A stretch of 38,107 bases of DNA from positions 1 through 38,107 of the forward strand of contig JAQXGE010000059.1 of NCBI GenBank assembly GCA_029006135.1, read 5' to 3'. How positions within the stretch are numbered: position 1 is the first letter of the stretch; each line of letters opens with the position of its first letter. Under the pieces are notes generated by a model that did no database searches, was not told where the DNA came from, and saw only the letters and a list, made by a program, of their open reading frames with translations. The DNA is from Oscillospiraceae bacterium. Its GTDB lineage: Bacteria; Bacillota; Clostridia; Oscillospirales; Ruminococcaceae. Below are positions 16,974 through 24,267 of this stretch, piece by piece. Made by a program: the position numbers and the translations under genes.

Positions 16974-17645
16974 TCAGACGATGCGGCGGGATTTGTGGAC
17001 TCCGGTCTTTAGGAACCCGACCCATTCGGCCACGTTGACGGCGTGATCCGCAAGGCGTTCGAGGTATTTGGCGACCATAAAGAGGTCGAGGGAGTCGGCG
17101 GCGGTGTCGGGATGTGCGGCGATGAGGCGGGCAATCCCGTCCCGAATGGCCACAAAGCCGCGGTCGATCACATCATCATGGGCGATGACCTTGGCGGCGG
17201 CATCGAGGTCCACCTGCACATAGGCAGCGACTGAGGCCTTTACCATCGTGAGGACATCCCGCCCGAGGGCGAGAATATCCCGCATCAATTCCCCGGGATT
17301 TTCGGGGTCAGGGCCGCGGTGCAGGGCAATCTCGGCAATATCGCTGGCCTGATCGCCGATGCGCTCAATATCGGTCACCATCTTGAGGGCGGTGCTGACC
17401 TTGCGCAGATCGGAAGCCACAGGCTGCTGACGCAAAAGGAGCTGAAGGCAGCGGTGTTCGATCTCATGCTCACAGGCATCAATCTGGCTGTCCCGCGCCA
17501 CTACGCTGCGCGCAAGTTCGACATCGCCGGTCTCAAGGGCCTTGAGGGCGCTTTCAATGGCGCCGCCCACTTCGTGACCCATCCGGGCCAGCAGCGTGTC
17601 GAGCTGCAGCAGTTCCTCATCATAGGTTTTACGGCTGCTTGGCAT
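16974..17645 (-). CDS. phoU: Phosphate signalling protein PhoU
   Basis: A 223-residue cytoplasmic PhoU protein: two three-helix repeats (about residues 10-105 and 115-210), each with the family's acidic/metal-binding segment (DIERIGDQASDIAE near 93-106; YLERLADHAVNVAEW near 195-209). PhoU links phosphate flow through the PstSCAB transporter to the PhoR kinase and keeps the Pho regulon off when phosphate is plentiful. Length matches the family (215-240). ATG at 17645 has GGGGGAGG 6 nt upstream, 18 nt after pstB. It is the last gene of the pst operon, before the terminator at 16847-16884. A second PhoU-like domain is fused to the Na+/phosphate cotransporter across the divergent promoter. Confidence 0.95.
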   Translation of the reverse strand: MPSSRKTYDEELLQLDTLLARMGHEVGGAIESALKALETGDVELARSVVARDSQIDACEHEIEHRCLQLLLRQQPVASDLRKVSTALKMVTDIERIGDQASDIAEIALHRGPDPENPGELMRDILALGRDVLTMVKASVAAYVQVDLDAAAKVIAHDDVIDRGFVAIRDGIARLIAAHPDTAADSLDLFMVAKYLERLADHAVNVAEWVGFLKTGVHKSRRIV

Positions 17646-17663
17646 AAAGAACCTCCCCCTGTA

Positions 17664-18416
17664 TCAGCCGAAACGGCCGGAAATGTAATCTTCGGTGCGC
17701 TTGTCCACCGGGGTGGAAAAGACCCGCTCGGTGGGGCCCATCTCAACAAGTTCGCCCAGCAGGAAGAACGCAGTCTTGTCCGAGATACGCGCCGCCTGCT
17801 GCATATTATGGGTGACAATGACGATGGTGTAGCGGTCCTTGAGTTCCAGCGCAAGTTCCTCCACCTTGGAAGTGGAGATCGGGTCCAGTGCGCTGGTCGG
17901 CTCATCCATGAGCAGGACCTCGGGCTCAACGGCCAGTGCGCGCGCAATGCACAGGCGCTGCTGCTGACCGCCGGACATTCCGAGTGCGCTCTTGTTCAGG
18001 CGGTCCTTGACCTCGTCCCAGATGGCGGCATCGCGCAGGGATTTTTCCACAATCTCATCAAGCTGGGACTTCTTGCGCACGCCGTGGGTGCGCGGGCCGT
18101 AGGCGATGTTGTCATAGATGCTCATCGGGAAGGGATTGGGCTTCTGGAACACCATGCCCACGCGCTTGCGCAGAACATTGACATCCATCTTGCTCTTGTA
18201 GATATCCACGCCGTCAAGCAGGATATCGCCCGAGATGCGGCACCCTTCAACAAGGTCGTTCATCCGGTTCAGGCTCTTGAGAAAGGTGGATTTGCCGCAG
18301 CCCGAAGGGCCGATGAGCGCAGTAATTTCCCGCTCGGGGATGGAGAGGCTGATGTTTTTCAGCGCATGAAAATTGCTGTAATACAGGTCCATGTTGGACA
18401 CTTCAAATTTGTTCAT
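17664..18416 (-). CDS. pstB: Phosphate ABC transporter ATP-binding protein
   Basis: A 250-residue ATPase that powers PstCA-mediated phosphate import. It has Walker [10 protein letters not shown] (36-44) followed by the PstB-typical [10 protein letters not shown], the Q-loop [19 protein letters not shown], the signature SGGQQQRL (148-155), Walker [13 protein letters not shown] (168-179) and the switch histidine in IVTHNMQQA. Length is canonical. The start lies 10 nt after the pstA stop with a GGGGGA site close to the ATG. It is followed by phoU. All catalytic elements are intact, so the transporter should be functional. Confidence 0.97.
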   Translation of the reverse strand: MNKFEVSNMDLYYSNFHALKNISLSIPEREITALIGPSGCGKSTFLKSLNRMNDLVEGCRISGDILLDGVDIYKSKMDVNVLRKRVGMVFQKPNPFPMSIYDNIAYGPRTHGVRKKSQLDEIVEKSLRDAAIWDEVKDRLNKSALGMSGGQQQRLCIARALAVEPEVLLMDEPTSALDPISTSKVEELALELKDRYTIVIVTHNMQQAARISDKTAFFLLGELVEMGPTERVFSTPVDKRTEDYISGRFG

Positions 18417-18426
18417 AGTTCCCCCG

Positions 18427-19344
18427 TTACTTCTTCATCAGTTTTTTGGCGGCAAAGCTGCTCAGGGCATTGATGCCAAGCACCAGAACCAGCAGCACCA
18501 CAGCGGTGCCGTAGGCTTCGGGAACATGAAGTCCCTCGCTTGAGAGCAGGTACATATGCACGGCCAGTGTGCGGGTGGAATCAAACAGGAAATCCTTGCC
18601 CGCAGGCACCGCCGCCACAGAGCCGGCAGTGTAGAGCAGCGCGGCGGTCTCGCCCACAATGCGTCCCGTAGCCAGGATGACACCTGACAGGATGCCCGGC
18701 ATGGCGCTGGGCAGCACGATGGAGAACACCGTGCGCAGTTTGCCCGCGCCGAGGCCGAAACTGCCTTCGCGGTAGGAATCCGGCACGGCAAGCAGGGCTT
18801 CCTCGGTGGTGCGCATAATGAGGGGCAGCACCATGATGGCCAGCGTGAACGCGCCGGACAGCAGCGAAAGGCGCCAGCCGAGCTTGTTCACGAAGAACAG
18901 CATACCGAACAGGCCGTAGACGATGGAGGGGATGCCCTGCAAAGTTTCGGTCGTGAGGCGGACCAGCTTGACGAGCTTGGACCCGCGCGGCGCATATTCC
19001 ACCAGATAGATGGCGGCAAACACGCCGAGCGGTGTTGCGATGAGCAGCGAAAGGGCAGTCATCAGCACGGTGTTGATGAGGGCGGGGACGAGGGAAACAT
19101 TATCGGAAGTATATTCCCAGGCGAACAGACTGGGTTTGAGGTTGGGAATACCTTTGACAAGGATATACCCGATGAGCAGCACCAGAACGGCCGTGGTCGC
19201 AAAGGCCGCAAGGCGTACAAGCCAGCGCAGGATGGCGGCTTTGACGCGCGCGGCGGTGCGGTTGCGCCCGTTTTTGGGCAGCACCATGAGGGGTTTGGCG
19301 CGGGTCATGGCGGAAGAAGTTCCCGCAGCGGCATTTTCAGTCAT
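18427..19344 (-). CDS. pstA: Phosphate ABC transporter permease PstA
   Basis: A 305-residue inner-membrane permease with about six helices. The binding-protein-dependent transport signature (EA-loop that docks on PstB) is seen in [20 protein letters not shown], and the PstA-typical [29 protein letters not shown]-like segment and [12 protein letters not shown] are present. The N-terminal 40 residues are a polar, basic cytoplasmic tail. ATG at 19344 is chosen because AGGAAG lies 8 nt upstream; the in-frame GTG at 19353 is too close to that site. The gene overlaps the pstC stop by 8 nt, indicating translational coupling. It works with PstC, PstB and PstS. Confidence 0.95.
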   Translation of the reverse strand: MTENAAAGTSSAMTRAKPLMVLPKNGRNRTAARVKAAILRWLVRLAAFATTAVLVLLIGYILVKGIPNLKPSLFAWEYTSDNVSLVPALINTVLMTALSLLIATPLGVFAAIYLVEYAPRGSKLVKLVRLTTETLQGIPSIVYGLFGMLFFVNKLGWRLSLLSGAFTLAIMVLPLIMRTTEEALLAVPDSYREGSFGLGAGKLRTVFSIVLPSAMPGILSGVILATGRIVGETAALLYTAGSVAAVPAGKDFLFDSTRTLAVHMYLLSSEGLHVPEAYGTAVVLLVLVLGINALSSFAAKKLMKK

Positions 19345-20296
19345 TGCGGCCACTTCCTTTCACGGCGGAGAAGCAGAGGTTGATGAGCAGGATAAAGACG
19401 AACAGCACAACGCCGGTTGCAATGAGGGCTTCCCGGTGCAGGTCAGTCGCATAGCCCATCTCGATGACAATGTTGGCGGTCATCGTCCGCAGGCCCTTGA
19501 ACAGGCCCTGCGGTATGGCGGGCTGGTTGCCCGCGACCATCACGACAGCCATCGTCTCGCCCACCGCACGGCCCACGCCGAGGATGATGGCGGACAGCAC
19601 GCCGCTTTTGGCGGCGGGCAGAATCGTGGAGAAAACGCTGCGCTCATGGGTTGCGCCGAGCGCAAGACTGCCTTCATAGTAGCTGTCCGGCACGGCATCG
19701 AGGCTGCTCTTGCTCACCGTGATGATGGTGGGCAGAATCATAATGCCGAGCAGCAGCGAGGCGGTGAACATTGACAGGCCCTTGCCGCCGCGGATATGCA
19801 GGGTCTCGCGGGCAAAGTCCGATTTAAGAAAGTCCTGGATCCCCGGCGCAAGGAACATCATGCCGAAGAAGCCGTACACCACCGAGGGAATGCCCGCAAG
19901 CAGTTCCACCGCCGGCTGAAGAATCCGGTTGACGGCGGGCGAGGCAAAGCGGGACATATAGATGGCGGTCAGCACCCCGATGGGCACCCCCACCACCAGC
20001 GCGCCGGCGGTGACATAGATGGAGCCGAGAATCATCGGCAGAATGCCGTAGATGTCGTTTCCGGGTTTCCAGGTCGTACCAAGCAGGAAGCTGAGCGGTC
20101 CGATCTGCGCAATGGCAGGCAGACCGTTGGCGAACAGGAACGCGCAGATCAGCGCGACCGCAAGGATGGAGACGCAGGCGCAGGCCGTAAAGACGATGCG
20201 CATAGCCTTTTCTCTTACTCCGGCAGAGGTCAGGTTCCTCACCGCATTGACGGCGGGGCCGCCTGTTCCTTCCCGGCGCTTTGTGTTTTCATTCAT
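19337..20296 (-). CDS. pstC: Phosphate ABC transporter permease PstC
   Basis: A 319-residue inner-membrane permease with six helices after a 30-residue polar N-terminus. PstC features are LLGTTWKPGNDIYGILPMI, GVPIGVLTAIYMSRFA, the AGIPSVVYGFFGMMFL helix and the EA-loop DAVPDSYYEGSLALGAT that contacts PstB. The start at 20296 has GAGG 8 nt upstream and lies 41 nt after the pstS stop. Its end overlaps pstA by 8 nt. With PstA it forms the phosphate channel. Confidence 0.95.
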   Translation of the reverse strand: MNENTKRREGTGGPAVNAVRNLTSAGVREKAMRIVFTACACVSILAVALICAFLFANGLPAIAQIGPLSFLLGTTWKPGNDIYGILPMILGSIYVTAGALVVGVPIGVLTAIYMSRFASPAVNRILQPAVELLAGIPSVVYGFFGMMFLAPGIQDFLKSDFARETLHIRGGKGLSMFTASLLLGIMILPTIITVSKSSLDAVPDSYYEGSLALGATHERSVFSTILPAAKSGVLSAIILGVGRAVGETMAVVMVAGNQPAIPQGLFKGLRTMTANIVIEMGYATDLHREALIATGVVLFVFILLINLCFSAVKGSGRND

Positions 20297-20337
20297 TTCC
20301 TATACCTCAATGTTCAAGCGCGGGGACAGCGGGGATT

Positions 20338-21297
20338 TTACTCCACCTCGTTCCAGACGGTGGTCTCACCGACATAGATGCTCTTAATCTGATCCTTGGT
20401 GAGGTCCTCAATGGGGTTAGCGTTATTGACAACGACTGCGATGCCGTCCATGCAGATGGCGGTGGAAACAGCGCCGGCCTCGGTCTCGGAGTCCTTCAGG
20501 TCACGGGAAGCCATACCGATATCGCAGCTGCCTTCCACGGCGGAGTTGACGCCGGTGGTGGAGTCAGAAGTCTGGAGCTCAATCTCGGCGTTGGGGTTGA
20601 CGGCAGCGTAAGCCTCAATGAGTTTTTCCATCACAGGGCTGACGGAGGAGGAACCGGCCACGACCAGTTTGCCGGCAGGCTGAGCGCTGGTGAACGCTTC
20701 GGCGGCATCGTTGCCGATGTAGCCGTGGTCAGAGATGACGGCCTGGCCATCTGCGCCCATAATGTAGGAGATAAAGTCAACGGTCAGTTCATTGCTCGGC
20801 TCGCCCTTGGTGACGATGTTGAAGGGACGGGCCAGCGTGTAGCTGCCGTTCTTGACGTTGTCGGGAGTGGCTTCAACGCCCTCAACCTTGACAGCCTTGA
20901 CGGTCTCATTGAGGGAGCCCATCGAGATGTAGCCGATGGCAGTCTCGTCCGCCTGTACGGTCTGCATGACGTTGTTGGTGGAGTTTGCGATGGTGGCGGT
21001 GACGGTGGTGTTGTCCACCTTCTGGCCATCGGCGTTCTTCTCCTCAACGCCGGTCAGCTCAACAAAAGCACCGCGGGTGCCGGAACCATCCTCACGGGAG
21101 ACAACGGTGATTTCCTCATCGGTGTCAAAGCCGGTTTCGGCGGCGCTGGAAGCAGCCTCGCTGGAAACAGCTTCGGAGGAAACGGCCTCGGAGGAGGCAG
21201 CCTCGCTGGAAGCGGCATTGCTGGCGGAACCGCCGCAGGCGGCGAGGGACAGAGCCATGACGGCAGCCACGGCGACGGAAACGGTTTGCTTCTTCAT
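20338..21297 (-). CDS. pstS: Phosphate-binding lipoprotein PstS with circularly permuted domain order
   Basis: A 319-residue lipoprotein that captures phosphate outside the membrane for PstCAB. Residues 1-21 are a signal peptide with lipobox LAAC (C21), followed by a Ser/Ala/Glu-rich linker with SSEA repeats (29-54). The binding domain is in swapped order. Residues 61-195 (ITVVSREDGSGTR ... IGYISMGSL ... GQAVISDHGYI) match the half that is normally C-terminal; residues 208-319 (LVVAGSSSVSP ... CDIGMASRDL ... DGIAVVVNNANPI ... IYVGETTVWNEV) match the normal N-terminal half. Phosphate ligands known from E. coli PstS have counterparts: R68, S72, G73, T74, the S216-S218 loop and D259. The reading frame is continuous, so this is not a frameshift. 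ATG at 21297 follows a GGGAGAAG site. A Pho box and a -10 box lie upstream. Confidence 0.92.
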   Translation of the reverse strand: MKKQTVSVAVAAVMALSLAACGGSASNAASSEAASSEAVSSEAVSSEAASSAAETGFDTDEEITVVSREDGSGTRGAFVELTGVEEKNADGQKVDNTTVTATIANSTNNVMQTVQADETAIGYISMGSLNETVKAVKVEGVEATPDNVKNGSYTLARPFNIVTKGEPSNELTVDFISYIMGADGQAVISDHGYIGNDAAEAFTSAQPAGKLVVAGSSSVSPVMEKLIEAYAAVNPNAEIELQTSDSTTGVNSAVEGSCDIGMASRDLKDSETEAGAVSTAICMDGIAVVVNNANPIEDLTKDQIKSIYVGETTVWNEVE

Positions 21298-21355
21298 AAT
21301 ACTTCTTCTCCCTTAAACAAAAATCTATCGGTTCGTTGAACGCTCCAAAACGTAC

Positions 21356-21373
21356 CCCGGGGCATTTCCCGGG
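21356..21373 (-). other. Hairpin in the pstS leader
   Basis: CCCGGG (21356-21361) and CCCGGG (21368-21373) are self-complementary copies 6 nt apart that can pair as a compact hairpin in the pstS mRNA leader, near its 5' end. It might stabilise the transcript; no terminator-like T run follows. Confidence 0.4.
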
Positions 21374-21382
21374 AACAGTCCT

Positions 21383-21388
21383 ATTGTA
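21383..21388 (-). promoter_or_regulatory. -10 box of the pstS promoter
   Basis: TACAAT on the minus strand is a good -10. At the proper distance (16-18 nt) there is no recognisable -35 hexamer (CGAATC region), as expected for a promoter that needs an activator. The Pho box begins exactly 33 bp upstream. Confidence 0.6.
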
Positions 21389-21421
21389 GCGCACCCGTGC
21401 CGTCCGATTCGACCACAAAGC

Positions 21422-21449
21422 GGTACAATCGGGGTAAAGTTTCGGTAAT
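21422..21449 (-). promoter_or_regulatory. Pho box upstream of pstS
   Basis: On the minus strand three hexamers, ATTACC (21449-21444), TTTACC (21438-21433) and TGTACC (21427-21422), are spaced exactly 11 bp apart, the direct-repeat geometry of PhoB/PhoP binding sites. The block ends 33 bp from the -10 box of pstS. The mirror-image arrangement is found at the cotransporter promoter. Confidence 0.75.
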
Positions 21450-21553
21450 CTTCGCGGGTGAAATGAAAATTTCCCGTAAAATTTGCCCGTTCCGGGCCGC
21501 AAAATTTTTACACGCCGTTTGGTTTTGCCATTTTTTCATCGCTGTCTCGGCAT

Positions 21554-21581
21554 TTTACAGGGATTTTACAAATCCTTTACG
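21554..21581 (+). promoter_or_regulatory. Pho box upstream of the Na+/phosphate cotransporter
   Basis: Three near-identical hexamers, TTTACA (21554), TTTACA (21565) and TTTACG (21576), occur at exactly 11-bp intervals, matching the TTHACA direct repeats of Gram-positive PhoP sites. The block ends 33 bp before the TATAAT at 21615-21620. Confidence 0.8.
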
Positions 21582-21614
21582 CTTGCATGGTATCGCATTT
21601 TGTTCTTCTTTCGC

Positions 21615-21620
21615 TATAAT
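21615..21620 (+). promoter_or_regulatory. -10 box of the cotransporter promoter
   Basis: A perfect TATAAT with no -35 hexamer at the usual distance (the 16-18 nt region reads ATCGCA). Activation by a regulator bound to the Pho box at 21554-21581 is therefore expected. Transcription would begin near 21627. Confidence 0.65.
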
Positions 21621-21641
21621 AGGATATGGTATAGTGCCATA

Positions 21642-21707
21642 ATGTGGGCACAGAGTAAGGCCGCAGGCCTTTTTTTGGAAAACATAATCATGGAAATGGA
21701 AGTGTAA
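21642..21707 (+). CDS. Possible 21-residue leader peptide
   Basis: A short frame begins at ATG 21642, about 15 nt after the expected transcription start, and ends at TAA 21705-21707, six nt before the cotransporter ATG. It runs through the terminator-like hairpin at 21657-21676, so a translating ribosome would prevent that hairpin from forming. There is no convincing ribosome binding site, and the peptide (MWAQSKAAG...) shows no run of a regulatory amino acid. It could be an attenuation leader or chance. Confidence 0.22.
   Translation: MWAQSKAAGLFLENIIMEMEV
21657..21676 (+). terminator. Terminator-like hairpin in the cotransporter leader (possible attenuator)
   Basis: AAGGCC pairs with GGCCTT across a 3-nt GCA loop and is followed by six further T residues, the form of an intrinsic terminator. 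It lies between the promoter and the cotransporter start codon, so it would cut transcription short unless it is bypassed. It is small (6 bp), so efficiency may be partial. Confidence 0.45.
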
Positions 21708-21713
21708 CCCAGC

Positions 21714-23513
21714 ATGAGCATATTCAATGTGTTCACCCTGATGGGCGGTATCGCCATGTTCCTGTACGGTATGGATCTGATGGGCAAAGCCCTTGAACAG
21801 ACCGCAGGCAACAAATTGCAGGGCATTTTGTCCAAGATGACCTCCAGCCCCATCCGGGGGCTGCTCCTCGGCATGGCTGTCACGGCAGTCATCCAGTCCA
21901 GCGGCGCGACTACCGTCATGGCGGTCGGCTTTGTCAACTCGGGCCTGATGGAGCTGCATCAGGCCATCGGTGTGATTATGGGTGCCAACGTCGGCACCAC
22001 CGTCACCGGCTGGCTGATGTCGCTTTCCGGCCTTGAGGGTGACTCCCTGCTCGTGAAGATGCTCAACCCCAGTGCGTGGGCGCCGATCCTCGGCTTCCTC
22101 GGCATCTTCCTTTATATGCTCGGCAAGGACAAGGACCGCAAGCGCGGCGTCGGCAAAATCATGATCGGCTTCTGGCTGCTCATGGCCGGCATGAGCACGA
22201 TGTCCAGCTCAATGAGCCCGCTCGCCGATGAGCCGTGGTTCATGGAGATGTTCCTCAGCTTCTCCAACCCGCTGCTCGGCGTTCTGGTGGGCGCACTGCT
22301 GACGGCGGTGCTGCAGTCCTCCTCGGCTTCGGTGGGTATTCTGCAGGCGCTGACCTCAACGGGAGCGGTGACCTACTCGGCCGCCGTGCCCATCATCATG
22401 GGTCAGAACATCGGCACCACCGTCACGGCGCTCATCTCCTCGGCGGGCGCGAACAAGAACGCACGCCGCACGGCTGTCGTTCACCTGTACTTCAACGTCA
22501 TCGGCACCGTGGTGTTCCTGTGCCTGTTCTATGGGCTGAACGCCGTGATTGGTTTCTCCTTCTTCAATGAGACGGCCAACACTTTCGGCATTGCCATCGT
22601 CCACACGGTCTTTAATGTGGTGACCACCGCCATCCTGCTGCCGTTCAATCGGCTGCTGGAAAAGCTGGCCATCCTCACGGTGCCTGACGATCCCGCCGAG
22701 CACGAGGAGGAAATTTCCCTGCTCGACGAGCGTCTGCTCTCCACGCCTTCCGTGGCTGTGGGCCGTGCCATGCTGACCGGCGGCGATATGGCGGAAATCT
22801 GCCGCACCGCCCTGCTTCAGGCCATGTCCACCACCCGGCACTGGGATGATGCCATTGCGGACGAGGTGGACCGCAAGGAGGAGGCCGTGGACCATTACGA
22901 GGACGTTCTTGGCACCTATCTGGTCAAGCTGTCCGCAAAGAGCCTCTCGCGGGAGGATAACCGCACGGTCAACACGCTGCTCCACACCATCAACGATTTT
23001 GAGCGCATCTCGGACCACGCGGTGAACCTGCTCAAGACCGGGCGGGAAATCCGTGACAAGAATATCGCTTTCTCGAAGGAAGCCATGGATGACCTTTCGG
23101 TCCTCGAAGCCGCTTTGCAGGATATTCTCAACCGCACGGTGGACGCATTCCAGAAGAACGACTGCTACGCCGCAGGCAAAATTGAACCGCTCGAGCAGGT
23201 CGTGGACGGCCTTGTTCGGGAAGTCAAGACCCGCCACATCGCCCGCCTTCAGGCCGGCGCCTGCACGATCGAGTACGGCTTTGTGCTCGATGACCTGCTG
23301 ACCAACTACGAGCGCATTGCCGACCACTGCTCCAACATTGCCGTTGCGATGATTGAGGTTGCGGATGACCGGTTCGACACGCATGAATATCTCAATCACA
23401 TTAAAAACGGCGAAAGCCCCAGCTTTGAAAAGCGCTATGAGCGCTACCGCGGCCGCTATACCTTTGCCCCGGAACTTTACGGCGGGGAGAAGAATGACGC
23501 CGACAAACAGTAA
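21714..23513 (+). CDS. Na+/phosphate cotransporter with C-terminal PhoU-like domain
   Basis: A 599-residue NptA/YjbB-type sodium-phosphate symporter. The membrane part (about 1-320) shows the duplicated family motifs QSSGATTVMA (61-70) with GANVGTTVT (90-98), and QSSSASVGIL (201-210) with GQNIGTTVT near 230. The cytoplasmic C-terminal part (about 340-560) is a helical PhoU-like domain (DFERISDHAVNL, YERIADHCSNIAVAM). The ATG at 21714 has only a weak GGAAG 11 nt upstream and follows a possible leader frame. A Pho box and -10 box lie upstream, so it should be induced by phosphate starvation with pstS. The PhoB/PhoR-like pair follows 52 nt later. This gives the cell a sodium-driven route besides the ATP-driven Pst system. 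Confidence 0.94.
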   Translation: MSIFNVFTLMGGIAMFLYGMDLMGKALEQTAGNKLQGILSKMTSSPIRGLLLGMAVTAVIQSSGATTVMAVGFVNSGLMELHQAIGVIMGANVGTTVTGWLMSLSGLEGDSLLVKMLNPSAWAPILGFLGIFLYMLGKDKDRKRGVGKIMIGFWLLMAGMSTMSSSMSPLADEPWFMEMFLSFSNPLLGVLVGALLTAVLQSSSASVGILQALTSTGAVTYSAAVPIIMGQNIGTTVTALISSAGANKNARRTAVVHLYFNVIGTVVFLCLFYGLNAVIGFSFFNETANTFGIAIVHTVFNVVTTAILLPFNRLLEKLAILTVPDDPAEHEEEISLLDERLLSTPSVAVGRAMLTGGDMAEICRTALLQAMSTTRHWDDAIADEVDRKEEAVDHYEDVLGTYLVKLSAKSLSREDNRTVNTLLHTINDFERISDHAVNLLKTGREIRDKNIAFSKEAMDDLSVLEAALQDILNRTVDAFQKNDCYAAGKIEPLEQVVDGLVREVKTRHIARLQAGACTIEYGFVLDDLLTNYERIADHCSNIAVAMIEVADDRFDTHEYLNHIKNGESPSFEKRYERYRGRYTFAPELYGGEKNDADKQ

Positions 23514-23565
23514 AAACGCGGCCTGAAGTCCGGGCAAAGCCGGCCCGACCGCAAGGAGGAACGGT

Positions 23566-24267
23566 ATGATCTATATTGTGGAGGATGATGCCAGCATCCG
23601 GGAACTTGAACAGTACGCGCTGGAAACCAACGGGTTCCCGGCACAGGGCTTTGCGGACGGGGCCTCGTTCCGCAAGGCTCTGCGGGAGAAAGTGCCCGAA
23701 CTGGTGATTCTGGATGTCATGCTCCCCGATGAGGACGGCTACCAGATTCTCGGCCGTCTGCGGGAGAACGCCGCCACCCGCACGGTCCCCGTCATTATGG
23801 TGACGGCCAAAACCAGCGAAATTGATGTGGTCAAGGGCCTTGACCACGGCGCAGACGATTACCTCTGCAAGCCGTTCGGCATTATGGAATTCATCAGCCG
23901 GGTCAAAGCGGTGCTGCGGCGCAGTGCCGCCGCGGCGCCCGCCGGGACTGCCACGCTGCGGTTCGGGGCCATCGTGCTGGATGATATGTCCCGCACCGTG
24001 ACGGTGAACGATGAACCGGTCGAGCTGACCTTCAAGGAATACTCGCTGCTGCATTATTTTCTTGAGCATCCCGGCGAGGTGCTCTCCCGCGAGCGCATCA
24101 TGAAAGCCGTGTGGGACACCGATGACCTTCTGGAATCCCGCACGATTGATATGCACGTCCGCACGCTGCGGCAGAAGCTCGGCGAAGCGGGCGAGGTCAT
24201 CTGTACAGTGCGCAAAGTCGGCTACAAACTGTCCGCCCGCGGTGCAGAGGAGGGCGAAGATGTCTGA
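23566..24267 (+). CDS. phoB: PhoB/PhoP-type response regulator
   Basis: A 233-residue OmpR-family response regulator. The receiver domain (1-115) has the acidic pair E6/D7/D8, phospho-acceptor D50 (LVILDVMLPDEDG), T80 and K102 (YLCKPF). The winged-helix domain (about 130-228) contains VELTFKEYSLLHYFLEHPGEVLSRE and RTIDMHVRTLRQKLGE. It is placed between a Pho-box-controlled phosphate cotransporter and a PhoR-like kinase, so it is the likely activator of both phosphate promoters. ATG at 23566 is preceded by AAGGAGG. It overlaps the kinase gene by 8 nt. The assignment to the Pho system rests on position and Pho boxes, since the sequence family alone does not define the signal. Confidence 0.88.
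   Translation: MIYIVEDDASIRELEQYALETNGFPAQGFADGASFRKALREKVPELVILDVMLPDEDGYQILGRLRENAATRTVPVIMVTAKTSEIDVVKGLDHGADDYLCKPFGIMEFISRVKAVLRRSAAAAPAGTATLRFGAIVLDDMSRTVTVNDEPVELTFKEYSLLHYFLEHPGEVLSRERIMKAVWDTDDLLESRTIDMHVRTLRQKLGEAGEVICTVRKVGYKLSARGAEEGEDV

Larger units (their letters stand above)
21298..21713. other. Divergent regulatory region of the two phosphate uptake operons
   Basis: This 416-nt AT-rich gap lies between pstS (minus) and the Na+/phosphate cotransporter (plus). It contains, from left to right, a leader hairpin (21356-21373), the pstS -10 box and Pho box (21383-21449), the cotransporter Pho box and -10 box (21554-21620), a short leader frame and a terminator-like hairpin (21657-21676). 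Confidence 0.7.

Noticed and set aside
20338-21297. Frameshift, misassembly or gene truncation as the explanation for the odd PstS
   Set aside because: The frame is continuous from lipobox to stop, both halves are complete, and the neighbouring operon spacing is normal.
20281-21339. A long plus-strand frame opposite pstS rich in glycine
   Set aside because: It is the antisense of pstS and its Ser/Ala linker; no motif or ribosome site supports it.
21507-21512. A further TTTACA hexamer as part of a Pho box
   Set aside because: It is not at a multiple of 11 bp from either repeat block and stands alone, so it is likely chance in AT-rich DNA.
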